NCBI GenBank assembly: GCA_965651815.1
Contig: CBFGTJ010000009.1
Location: 1 to 35,564, forward strand
DNA: 35,564 nt
Direction of reading: 5' to 3'
DNA from: CBFGTJ01 sp965651815
GTDB lineage: Bacteria > Actinomycetota > Acidimicrobiia > Acidimicrobiales > Microtrichaceae
Part shown: positions 16,281 through 23,576 of the stretch, in pieces
How positions within the stretch are numbered: the first letter of the stretch is position 1
How the letters are laid out: the number at the start of each line of letters is the position of its first letter
Made by a program: the position numbers and the translations under genes
The notes under the pieces: model-generated
Told to the model about the DNA's origin: nothing
Seen by the model: the letters and a program-made list of their open reading frames with translations, nothing else
Database searches by the model: none

Positions 16281-17505
16281 AGGTCCCCGTGTCCCGGGTC
16301 AGCAGCACCGCGCCGGCGAGCGGGCCACCGCCGTTCGCGACGACCGCGACCTCCGGCTGGCGGCCGACGACCTGGCGCTCGCCCGCCTCGCCGCGCAGCT
16401 GCAGCACGGCTTCGTGCAGGTGGCCGAAGCCGTGCAGGCGGCCCGCGGACAGCTGGCCGCCATGGGTGTTGAGCGGCAGCTCACCGTCGAGCGCGATGCG
16501 CTTGCCGCCCTCCACGAACGGTCCGGACTCCCCCCTGCCGCAGAACCCGAGCGCCTCGAGCCACACCATCGACAGGAACGAGAACCCGTCGTAGAGCTCG
16601 GCGACGTCGACGTCCGCGGGCGTCAGGTCGGTCCGGGTCCACAGGTGGGCACCCGCGTCGCGTGCCGCCATCGTGGTCATGTCGTCGAACTGGTCCCACG
16701 ACGGCCGCCCCTGCAGCGCCGTGCCGACCGCCTCGACCCGTGCGACGGGGTGGTCGACGTCGCGGGCGTGCTCCGCTGCGGACACGACCACCGCGGTGGA
16801 GCCGTCGACGGGGGCGTCGCAGTCGAAGAGGCGGAACGGGGTCGTGATCATCCGCGACGCGAAGTAGTCCTCCAGCGTCATCTCGTCCCGGTACACGGCC
16901 TTCGGGTTGCGCCGTGCGTTGCGCCGCCCGTTGAGCGCGATCTGGGCGAGCTGCTCGGGGGTGGTGCCGTACTCGTGGAAGTGGCGCTGTGCCACCAGCG
17001 CGAGCCAGTTCGCCGCCGAGTAGGCCCGGAACGGGATCGTCCACTGCAGGGAGCCGCCCATCCGCGGCACACCGCCACCGCCACCGCCGCCACCTCCGCC
17101 GGGCAGGCCGATGCCCGCGCGCCCGCCCGTGCCCTGGGCGCTCGACTCGGTGACGGTCCGGTACACGAGCACGTGGCGGGCGAGCCCGGCGCCCACGGCG
17201 AGCACCGCGCCGACGAGCGCGGAGAGCTGGGCGGCGCCCTCGGGTCCGCCGCTGTGCCAGCGGACCCGCAGCCGCAGCGCGTCCTGCACCTCCGGGGTCC
17301 CGGGCCCGCAGAAGCCGGGTGGGGCCATCATCCCGGCGCCGGGGTAGGTCGCGATCCCGTCGACCTCGTCGGTGGTGAGCCCGGCGTCCTCGATCGCCCC
17401 GACCGCGGCCTCGAGGGTGAGGTCCAGTTCGGACCGGCCGAGGCGCCGCCCCACCTGGGACTGGCCGATCCCGGAGATCACGCTGCGCCGCTCGAACTCC
17501 GTCAC
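16279..17505 (-). CDS. Thiolase-fold protein, Ltp2/SCPx-like (probable retro-aldolase type)
   Basis: A 408-residue thiolase-fold protein of the lipid-transfer-protein (SCPx/Ltp) branch. It has ELYDGFSFLSMVWLEALGFCGRGESG and NTHGGQLSAGRLHG, both typical of the branch. The Cys that thiolases use as nucleophile is not present at the expected place (HSGGPEGA, about 84-91), and the GHP His of thiolases reads RLHG. This fits Ltp2-type aldolases, which cleave C-C bonds without an acyl-enzyme. The GTG start overlaps the DUF35 gene stop by 4 bp; Ltp2 aldolases need a DUF35 partner, so the pairing supports the call. An uninterrupted run of ten Gly (136-145) is unusual. Confidence 0.82.
   Translation of the reverse strand: MTEFERRSVISGIGQSQVGRRLGRSELDLTLEAAVGAIEDAGLTTDEVDGIATYPGAGMMAPPGFCGPGTPEVQDALRLRVRWHSGGPEGAAQLSALVGAVLAVGAGLARHVLVYRTVTESSAQGTGGRAGIGLPGGGGGGGGGGVPRMGGSLQWTIPFRAYSAANWLALVAQRHFHEYGTTPEQLAQIALNGRRNARRNPKAVYRDEMTLEDYFASRMITTPFRLFDCDAPVDGSTAVVVSAAEHARDVDHPVARVEAVGTALQGRPSWDQFDDMTTMAARDAGAHLWTRTDLTPADVDVAELYDGFSFLSMVWLEALGFCGRGESGPFVEGGKRIALDGELPLNTHGGQLSAGRLHGFGHLHEAVLQLRGEAGERQVVGRQPEVAVVANGGGPLAGAVLLTRDTGT
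17071..17100. repeat. Trinucleotide-type repeat encoding ten glycines
   Basis: A 30-base GGN-codon tract (CCACCG-like on the plus strand) inside the thiolase-fold gene encodes Gly136-Gly145. It lies between two conserved blocks and looks like a slippage-prone linker. Confidence 0.8.
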
Positions 17506-17930
17506 CCCGCCGTCCCCCGTCCCTCGGCGACGGGTGCGAACAGCGGGACCCACACGTCGTCGTGCCGCTCGAAGGTGACCTCGACCGGCATGCCGATGTG
17601 CACCTCGTCGGGCGCGACGCCGACGACGTTGGTCGTGAGCCGCAGGCCCTCCTGCTCGGGCAGCTCGACCAGCGCGACCACCCACGGCTCGGCGCTGCCG
17701 TCCCAGGGCTGGTGGTTCACCGTGCAGGAGAACACCGTGCCCCGGCCGCTCACCGCCTCGGGTGCCACGTCACGACCACCGCAGCTGGGGCACCGGGGCA
17801 CCGGCGGGTGCAGCCAGTAGCCGCAGCCCCGGCACCGCAGGAACCGCAGCACGCCCTCCGCCCCCGAGGTCCAGAAGTGCCGGTTCTCCTCGGTCAGCTC
17901 GGGCAGGACCCGGAACGGCGTCCCGCTCAC
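17502..17930 (-). CDS. DUF35 OB-fold protein with zinc ribbon (ChsH2-like partner)
   Basis: A 142-residue DUF35 protein: an N-terminal helix, a rubredoxin-like zinc ribbon with Cys33, Cys36, Cys47 and Cys50 (CRGCG...CPSCG), then an OB-fold with the PWVVALVELPE strand. Such proteins act as partners of thiolase-fold enzymes; in cholesterol side-chain breakdown the DUF35 domain of ChsH2 is required by the Ltp2 aldolase. The gene overlaps its neighbours by 4 bp on both sides (GTGA at each junction), so amidohydrolase, DUF35 and thiolase-fold protein are made together. Unlike ChsH2, it has no fused MaoC hydratase domain. Confidence 0.9.
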   Translation of the reverse strand: MSGTPFRVLPELTEENRHFWTSGAEGVLRFLRCRGCGYWLHPPVPRCPSCGGRDVAPEAVSGRGTVFSCTVNHQPWDGSAEPWVVALVELPEQEGLRLTTNVVGVAPDEVHIGMPVEVTFERHDDVWVPLFAPVAEGRGTAG

Positions 17931-19222
17931 GTGCCGGCGGCCTGCTTCGCCATCCGGTCGGCCAGGGTGAGCGCGGTGACGATGCCGTCGTCGGCGAACT
18001 TCCCCGTGCCGTACGACACCGGCGTGGTGTCCACGTCGGTCGCCCTCGCACGCAGCGCGCCGACCGTCGCCTCCTCCCGCGGGATGTGCGCGAACGGGTC
18101 GTAGCGGAAGTTGCGCATCGCGTTGAGGTGCGTGATCCGGTCGACGTCCTCGCGGGGGAGCCCGTCGAGCCACCGCATCGCGGCCTCGGGCGCCTCGGGC
18201 CAGGTCGAGTCCGAGTGCGGGTAGTCGCACTCCCAGTGGACGTGGTCCATGTTGAGGTGGTGCCGCACCTCCATCCCGACGGCGTCGTCGATGAAGCAGG
18301 TGTACACGTGCTCGTTGAACACCTCCGACGGCAGCCGGTCGCCGAAGTCCTGGTTCGTCCACCGGTGGTGGTGGCGGTACACGTAGTCGACCCGCTCGAG
18401 GAAGTAGGGCACCCAGCCGATGCCGCCCTCGGACAGCGCGATGCGCAGCCCGTCGAACTTGCGGAACACCGGGGACCAGACCAGGTCGGCGGCGCATTGC
18501 ACGATGTTCATCGGCTGCAGCGTGATCATCGTGTCGATCGGCGCGTCCATCGCGGTGATCACCGTCTGGGACGACGAGCCGATGTGCAGGCAGACGACCG
18601 TGCCCTCGTCCGCGCACGCGGCGAGGAACGGGTCCCAGTGGTCGCTGTGCCACGACGGCAGCCCGAGCTTCTCGGGGTTCTCGGAGAACGTCACCGCGTG
18701 GCACCCCTTCGCGGCCATGCGGCGCACCTCGTCCGCCATGAGCGCCGGGTCCCACACGGGCGGCACGGCCAGCGGGATCATCCGCCCCGGGTAGGTGCCG
18801 CACCAGTCCTCGACGTGCCAGTCGTTGTAGGCCCTCAGCAGCTCGAGGGCGACGTCCTTGTCGTCCATCGTCATGAAGAGCTGGCCGGTGAACCCCGTCA
18901 TCGACGGGAAGTTGAGCGAGCCGAGCACCCCGTTCGCGTCCATGTCGCGTACCCGCTGATGGATGTCCCAGCACCCGGCGCGCATCTCCGAGAACGCGAG
19001 CGGGTCGAGCCCGTACTCCTCGGGCACCCGCCCGGCGACGGCGTTCAGGCCGACGTTGGGCAGGGCGGCGCCCTCGAACATCCACACCTCCCGCCCGTTC
19101 TCGAGCCGCTCCAGCCGGGGCGCACGCTCCGCGGCCTTCGCGCTGAGGCGCCCCTCGAAGAGGTGGGGTGGCTCGACGACGTGGTCGTCGACGCTCACCA
19201 GGATCAGGTCGTCGAGCTGCAT
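17927..19222 (-). CDS. Amidohydrolase_2 family metal-dependent hydrolase (paralogue B)
   Basis: A 431-residue amidohydrolase_2 protein. The metal-site start motif is VSVDDHVVEPP (Asp12, Asp13, His14), which is the common form in actinobacterial members, and the C-terminal WECDYPHSDSTWP carries the conserved Asp and His. It is a different subgroup from paralogue A, with a longer C-terminal extension of about 60 residues. The ATG at 19222 is chosen because a G-rich run precedes it and the family begins at that Met. It is the first gene of a leftward operon with DUF35 and the thiolase-fold protein, under operator site 5. The reaction is unknown. Confidence 0.85.
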   Translation of the reverse strand: MQLDDLILVSVDDHVVEPPHLFEGRLSAKAAERAPRLERLENGREVWMFEGAALPNVGLNAVAGRVPEEYGLDPLAFSEMRAGCWDIHQRVRDMDANGVLGSLNFPSMTGFTGQLFMTMDDKDVALELLRAYNDWHVEDWCGTYPGRMIPLAVPPVWDPALMADEVRRMAAKGCHAVTFSENPEKLGLPSWHSDHWDPFLAACADEGTVVCLHIGSSSQTVITAMDAPIDTMITLQPMNIVQCAADLVWSPVFRKFDGLRIALSEGGIGWVPYFLERVDYVYRHHHRWTNQDFGDRLPSEVFNEHVYTCFIDDAVGMEVRHHLNMDHVHWECDYPHSDSTWPEAPEAAMRWLDGLPREDVDRITHLNAMRNFRYDPFAHIPREEATVGALRARATDVDTTPVSYGTGKFADDGIVTALTLADRMAKQAAGT

Positions 19223-19282
19223 GCCGCCCCCCGGTGGCCGTGCGTCACCCGGCGGGCCCCGAGCCGGCCGGCCCGTCCGTGC

Positions 19283-19302
19283 ACGTGACGTTCCTGTTAG
19301 AT
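19283..19302 (-). promoter_or_regulatory. Regulon operator site 5 (ATCTAACAGGAACGTCACGT)
   Basis: Read on the minus strand, the core TAAC-N6-GTCA (plus 19286-19299) has one mismatch. A minus-strand -10 TAATCT (plus 19299-19304) overlaps it, with the same CTAATCT context as site 3. It controls the leftward amidohydrolase operon and lies 160 bp upstream of the TetR gene, where it could allow autoregulation. Confidence 0.72.
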
Positions 19303-19448
19303 TAGCCCCCGGCCCCCGGCGCGCAACCGGTGTGCCGAGAGTGCGCCCCCCCACAGGAGCTTCGATGGCGAACCGCGGCGAGAACCCGGCACCGAGCGAC
19401 GTCGATCGACGGCGCAGCGTCGCAACGGGAGCGCTCGAGGGTGACAGG

Positions 19449-19454
19449 TAGCGT
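19449..19454 (+). promoter_or_regulatory. Possible -10 hexamer for a leaderless TetR transcript
   Basis: GGTAGCGT sits 7 bases before the ATG at 19462, which would put the transcription start at or next to the start codon. The same GGTAGCGT lies 9 bases before the SDR start at 34764. No clear -35 is seen. Confidence 0.4.
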
Positions 19455-19461
19455 CGCCGGG

Positions 19462-20721
19462 ATGGAGTCGAACGTCGTCCGCCGGCGACCCTTCGGCCGG
19501 AACCCCCTCGTCGGGGAGAAGGGGATGGACACCCGCCGCCGGATCCTCGCCGCGGCGTTGGACGTGTTCGGCGAGGAGTCCTACGCCGAGGCGCGCGTCG
19601 AGCAGATCGCGGACCGGGCAGGCTGCTCCCGCCCTGCGCTGTACCAGTACTTCTCGTCCAAGGAAGACGTGTTCTGGGCCCTCGCCACCGAGCTCGGCGC
19701 CCGGATGGTCGCCCACGCCGACTCGCTCGGTCCGGTCACCCCCGACGACGAGGGCGTCGAGCGGCTGCGGGACTGGGTGCGGGACTTCATGGAGCTGCAC
19801 GAGCAGTGGGCGCCGGTGTTCCACGCGTTCCCCTCCGCGAGCCGCGGCGCCGCGTCGCAGGCCGGCGGGTCGGGCGCGATCAGCTCGCGCACCGGTCGCG
19901 CGCTGCTCGAGGCGTTCGGCGTGCCCCGTGACGACGCCGCGAAGCGGCTCGCGCGGGTGCTGGTCATGGTCCTGATCCGCTGCTCGTTCTACGCCGAGGC
20001 CGCGCCCGCGGGGCTGAGCCACGAGCCGCTGGTGAAGGGGCTGGCCCTGCTGGTGCACCGCACCCTCGCCGGGCCGATCGAGGGGGTCAACGTCGTGCGG
20101 CGCGCGACGCGCCCCAAGGCGGTCGAGGTCGTCGCCCCCGTCGAGGTCGAGCCCCTGGAGGAGCTCGGACCCCGTGCCGAGCGCACCCGGCGCAAGCTGC
20201 TCGAGGCGGGCGCCACCGTGCTGCCCAGCCGCGGCTACCACGACACCCGCGTCGACGACATCGCCGAGGCCGCCGGGGTGAGCCACGGCACCTTCTACCG
20301 CTACTTCGACTCCAAGGACGACTTCTTCCGGGCGCTCGCGACGATCGCCTCGGCCCGCCTGGTCGAGCTGCTGGACCGGCTGCGGTTCGACGGGTCCCGC
20401 GAGGAGCTGCGCGCCTGGATGACCGAGTGGTTCGCCACCTACGAGGCGGACGGCGGGGTGATCTCCACCTGGCAGGACATGCGCACGAGCCCCGAGCTGC
20501 GCGAGTTCTCCCAGGCGATCGCCGTCGACTGCTTCACCCGGCTCGAGGCCCTGCTCGCGAAGCGGGACTTCGGGCAGGACCAGGTCGACGCGTCGATGCT
20601 CCTCGCGCTCGTCGAGCGGGCGCCCTACGGCGTGTTCACCCTGGGGTTCATGTCGAGGTCGCAGGCCATCGAGGCGTCGGTCACGATCGTTCGCCGGGGG
20701 TTCCTCGGACTCGAGGACTAG
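19462..20721 (+). CDS. Tandem-domain TetR-family regulator (Mce3R-like), candidate repressor of the regulon
   Basis: A 419-residue regulator that contains two complete TetR modules in one chain. The first DNA-binding domain spans about 25-71, with the helix-turn-helix at 46-65 (VEQIADRAGCSRPALYQYF). The second spans about 241-287 (VDDIAEAAGVSHGTFYRYF). Each is followed by a helical ligand-binding region. This architecture and length match mycobacterial Mce3R, which represses lipid transport and beta-oxidation genes. ATG at 19462 is chosen because the RRPFGRN segment before the first domain is typical of this group; ATG 19525 with GGGGAGAAGG upstream is an alternative. The acyl-CoA dehydrogenase pair follows 28 bp later, so regulator and enzymes are probably co-transcribed. 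It is the only regulator in the window. Confidence 0.9.
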   Translation: MESNVVRRRPFGRNPLVGEKGMDTRRRILAAALDVFGEESYAEARVEQIADRAGCSRPALYQYFSSKEDVFWALATELGARMVAHADSLGPVTPDDEGVERLRDWVRDFMELHEQWAPVFHAFPSASRGAASQAGGSGAISSRTGRALLEAFGVPRDDAAKRLARVLVMVLIRCSFYAEAAPAGLSHEPLVKGLALLVHRTLAGPIEGVNVVRRATRPKAVEVVAPVEVEPLEELGPRAERTRRKLLEAGATVLPSRGYHDTRVDDIAEAAGVSHGTFYRYFDSKDDFFRALATIASARLVELLDRLRFDGSREELRAWMTEWFATYEADGGVISTWQDMRTSPELREFSQAIAVDCFTRLEALLAKRDFGQDQVDASMLLALVERAPYGVFTLGFMSRSQAIEASVTIVRRGFLGLED

Positions 20722-20749
20722 CCTCGGCCCGGCCCCGGGGGGAGGACCG

Positions 20750-21883
20750 GTGGACCTGGAGCTCGACGACGACCAACAGGTGCTGCGGAGCTCGGCGCGG
20801 GAGCTGCTCGACGCCATCTGCCCGCCCGCGCTCGTGCGCCGCGTGCACGAGGACGGCGAGCAGGCGCGCGACGAGGTGGACCGGCTGTGGGCGACGCTGT
20901 GCGCGCACGACTGGCCGGCGGTCGGCGTGCCGACCTCCGGCGGCGGCCTCGGCCTCGGGTTCGTCGAGGTCGGCATCCTCGTCGAGGCGCTCGGCCGGGT
21001 CGTCGCCCCGGGGCCGTTCCTCGCGACCTCCGCCCAGTTCGTGCCCGCGATCCTCACCGCGGGCTCGGGCGTCTGCCTCGCCGGGGTGGCCTCGGGCGCG
21101 CGCACCGGGACGGTCGCGGCCAGTGCCGGTGGCCGCTGGTCCCAGGAGGCGGTCGGCGTCCGGGCCGTGCGTGGCTCGGGTGGAGGGTGGTCGCTGTCCG
21201 GCGGCGCGTCGCACGTGCTGGACGGCGCGACCGCGGACGAGGTCGTGGTCGTCGCCCGCGGCGAGGGCGGCTGCGGCCTGTTCCTGGTGCCGGGGGACGC
21301 CGTGGTCGCCGAGCCGCTGGCCACGATGGACCCGACGCTCCCGCTCGCGGACCTCGAGCTCGACGCCGTGCCGGTGCACGCGGACCGCGTGCTGGTCGAG
21401 CCCGGCGATCCCCGCGCGGGTGGGATCGTGCAGCAGGTGCTCGACGTCGCCACCGTCGCGATGGCGCTGTCGACGGTCGCGACGTGCCGCCGGATCCTCG
21501 AGCTGACGATCGCCCACGCCCTCGACCGGGAGCAGTTCGGGCGGCCGATCGGGTCGTTCCAGGCCGTCCAGCACCGGCTCGCCGACTGCCACCTCGCGGT
21601 CGAGCGCGCGGACGCGCTCGCGTGGTTCGCGGTGGCCACGGTCGCGGAGGGCGACGACCGACTGCCGGTGGCGGCGTCGATGGCGAAGGTCGCCGCCGGC
21701 GACTGCCAGCGGTTGCTGACCCGCGACGGGCTCCAGCTCCACGGTGGGATCGGGTACACGTGGGAGCACGACCTGCACCTGTGGCTGAAGCGCGCGGTCA
21801 CCGGCGAGCAGCTCGCGGGCACCTCGGTCGCGCACCGGGCGCGCCTGGCGCGGCTGCTCGGGCTGGAGGCACCGTGCGGCTGA
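20750..21883 (+). CDS. Acyl-CoA dehydrogenase, beta-type partner subunit
   Basis: A 377-residue acyl-CoA dehydrogenase-like protein of the partner class, with an N-terminal LDDDQQVLRSSARELL helix, the REQFGRPIGSFQAVQHRLAD stretch and the C-terminal LQLHGGIGYTWEHDLHLWLKRA motif. It lacks the alpha-type catalytic Glu and the TSEIQRN tail. It should pair with the next gene, whose GTG start lies 10 bp inside this one. It is similar in layout to the beta-type gene at 12157-13284 and to the N-terminal half of the fused enzyme at 23577-25748. The GTG start has GGGGGGAGG upstream. Confidence 0.88.
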   Translation: MDLELDDDQQVLRSSARELLDAICPPALVRRVHEDGEQARDEVDRLWATLCAHDWPAVGVPTSGGGLGLGFVEVGILVEALGRVVAPGPFLATSAQFVPAILTAGSGVCLAGVASGARTGTVAASAGGRWSQEAVGVRAVRGSGGGWSLSGGASHVLDGATADEVVVVARGEGGCGLFLVPGDAVVAEPLATMDPTLPLADLELDAVPVHADRVLVEPGDPRAGGIVQQVLDVATVAMALSTVATCRRILELTIAHALDREQFGRPIGSFQAVQHRLADCHLAVERADALAWFAVATVAEGDDRLPVAASMAKVAAGDCQRLLTRDGLQLHGGIGYTWEHDLHLWLKRAVTGEQLAGTSVAHRARLARLLGLEAPCG

Positions 21884-23082
21884 GCTTCGACCCCCGGGTG
21901 GAGGAGGTCCGCGCGGAGTTCCGCGAGTGGCTCGCGGTGCACCGGCCCCCACCGGAGGAGATGGCGGCGGAGCCGTCCCGCTCGACGGGGCACCTGCCCG
22001 GGTGGGCCCGCCGGTTCGTGCGGGCGATGTTCGACGCCGGGTGGCTGGTGCCGGGCTGGCCACCGGAGCTCGGCGGCCGGAACGCGGGCCCGGCCGAGAC
22101 GCTCGTGTGCCTCGAGGAGCTCGCACGGGCGCGGGTGCCGCGCACGACCAACGTGCAGGGCCTCGGCATCGTCGCACCGACGATCGTCGACCACGGCACC
22201 CCGGAGCAGGTGCGCGAGCACGCGCTGCCGATCCTGCGCGGCGAGCGGACCGCGTGCCTCGGGATGAGCGAGCCGGGCGCCGGCTCCGACCTCGCCGCCC
22301 TGCGCACCCGGGCGGTGCTCGACGGCGACGAGTGGGTGGTCGACGGGCAGAAGGTGTGGACCTCGGGCGCCAACTACGCCGACCTCTGCCTGCTGTTCGT
22401 GCGCACCGACCCCACCGCGCCGAAGCACCGCGGCATCTCGATCCTGGTGGTCGACATGGACACGCCCGGGATCACCGTGCGGCCCCTGCCCGAGATCGTC
22501 CATCCCGACGCCCCCGACCTGAACGAGGTGTTCTTCGAGTCGGTGCGGGTGCCCGCCGCCAACCTGGTCGGGGAGCTGAACGACGGGTGGCGGATGGCGA
22601 ACGGGTCGCTCGCGCACGAGCGGGGCATGGTGTGGGTGACCGCGGTGATGGGTCTCGAGCAGTCGCTCGACGAGCTGCTGCGCGAGGCACCTGAGCTGCT
22701 CGCCGCGATGGGGCCCGGCGAGCGGCAGCTCGCCTCGGACCAGCTCGTGCAGATGGCGATCGACACCCAGGCCGCACGCTGCCTGGGCTACCGGGGGTTC
22801 GCCAAGCTGCAGCGGGGCGGCAGCGCACCTGAGCAGGCGCTGATGAAGCTCTACGCGAGCGAGTGCCGCCAGCGGATCGCGCGGGTCGCGGCGGAGCTGC
22901 GGGGCGCCGACGCCCTCGAGCTCGGCGGGGACCCGCTCGACGGGCACGCGGCGGTCGACGAGCCGCAGGGCACCTGGCTGGAGCAGTACTTCCAGTCGTT
23001 CGCCAACACGATCTCGGCCGGCACCTCCGAGATCCAGCGCAACATCATCGCCCAGCGCGTGCTGGGGCTGCCCCGTGGCTGA
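21874..23082 (+). CDS. Acyl-CoA dehydrogenase, alpha-type (catalytic) subunit
   Basis: A 402-residue FAD acyl-CoA dehydrogenase with MSEPGAGSDLAAL (131-143), VDGQKVWTSGA (156-166) and SAGTSEIQRNIIAQRVLGLPRG at the C-terminus. The YEGT Glu of medium-chain enzymes is replaced by Ala. Glu249 in AHERGM occupies the alternative catalytic position used by isovaleryl-CoA dehydrogenase and by mycobacterial FadE26-type subunits. It overlaps the beta-type gene upstream by 10 bp and the VOC gene downstream by 8 bp. The beta-alpha order is the same as in the other pair and in the fused protein. Confidence 0.9.
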   Translation: MRLSFDPRVEEVRAEFREWLAVHRPPPEEMAAEPSRSTGHLPGWARRFVRAMFDAGWLVPGWPPELGGRNAGPAETLVCLEELARARVPRTTNVQGLGIVAPTIVDHGTPEQVREHALPILRGERTACLGMSEPGAGSDLAALRTRAVLDGDEWVVDGQKVWTSGANYADLCLLFVRTDPTAPKHRGISILVVDMDTPGITVRPLPEIVHPDAPDLNEVFFESVRVPAANLVGELNDGWRMANGSLAHERGMVWVTAVMGLEQSLDELLREAPELLAAMGPGERQLASDQLVQMAIDTQAARCLGYRGFAKLQRGGSAPEQALMKLYASECRQRIARVAAELRGADALELGGDPLDGHAAVDEPQGTWLEQYFQSFANTISAGTSEIQRNIIAQRVLGLPRG

Positions 23083-23545
23083 GCGGGGGCCGGTCGGCCC
23101 GGCACCGGTCGTGGTGAACCACGTCGGGCTGTGCGTCACCGACCTGGATCGCAGCCGTGCGTTCTACGAGCAGGTGTTCGGGTTCGTCGAGGCGCGCCGC
23201 ATGGAGATCCCCGACCTCCCCGCCGGCCGGCTCCTGCGGGTCAGCCCGCCGCTGGGGCTGACCGCGGTGTACCTGCGGCTCGGGGGCTTCGTGCTGGAGC
23301 TGGTGCACTTCGACCGGGACGGCAACGCGCCGGCGCGGGAGCGGCCGTTCACCGAGCCGGGGCTCACGCACCTGTCCTTCACCGTCGACGACCTGCCCGC
23401 GGCGCTCGAACGGGTCCGCGCGGCAGGCGGCGAGGTGCTCGACGACACCGAGATCCCCGGGGTGGCGGTCATGGTGCGCGACCCCGACGGCCAGGTGCTC
23501 GAGCTCCTCTCCGGTTCTGTTCAGCCGACGACGCGTTCCCGGTAG
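23075..23545 (+). CDS. VOC (glyoxalase/bleomycin-resistance) superfamily protein
   Basis: A 156-residue vicinal-oxygen-chelate protein with two beta-alpha-beta-beta-beta modules. The metal ligand set expected for the fold is complete: His16 (NHVGLCV), Glu75 (FVLELV), His99 (LTHLSF) and Glu143 (GQVLEL). Members include methylmalonyl-CoA epimerase, glyoxalase I and dioxygenases; the small size and CoA context favour an epimerase-like role, but this is inference. The GTG start overlaps the dehydrogenase stop by 8 bp, so it is the last gene of the TetR operon. Its TAG stop touches the 19-bp repeat at 23545. Confidence 0.85.
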   Translation: MAERGPVGPAPVVVNHVGLCVTDLDRSRAFYEQVFGFVEARRMEIPDLPAGRLLRVSPPLGLTAVYLRLGGFVLELVHFDRDGNAPARERPFTEPGLTHLSFTVDDLPAALERVRAAGGEVLDDTEIPGVAVMVRDPDGQVLELLSGSVQPTTRSR

Positions 23546-23563
23546 TCATCTGCCGAACGAAAC
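23545..23563 (+). repeat. 19-bp exact copy of the 8538 repeat arm
   Basis: GTCATCTGCCGAACGAAAC is identical to 8538-8556, 15 kb away. Here it lies between the convergent VOC and fused acyl-CoA dehydrogenase genes and has no clear second arm. It is enclosed by a possible CCCGGT (23538-23543) / ACCGGG (23562-23567) stem. Confidence 0.75.
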
Positions 23564-23576
23564 CGGGGAGGGGTCG

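Noticed and set aside
16279..17505. Annotation of the thiolase-fold gene as an ordinary acetyl-CoA acetyltransferase
   Set aside because: The nucleophilic Cys and GHP His of thiolases are not at their positions, while Ltp-branch motifs and a DUF35 partner are present.
19442..19456. A possible ninth operator, TGAC followed by CGTC with a 6-base gap, just before the TetR start
   Set aside because: The right half is CGTC rather than GTCA and the flanks do not match the consensus; too weak to count.
19297..23139. A 1280-codon open frame on the minus strand opposite the TetR and acyl-CoA dehydrogenase genes
   Set aside because: Low-complexity Arg/Pro/Gly/Val-rich translation with no domain; a typical high-GC shadow of well-supported plus-strand genes.
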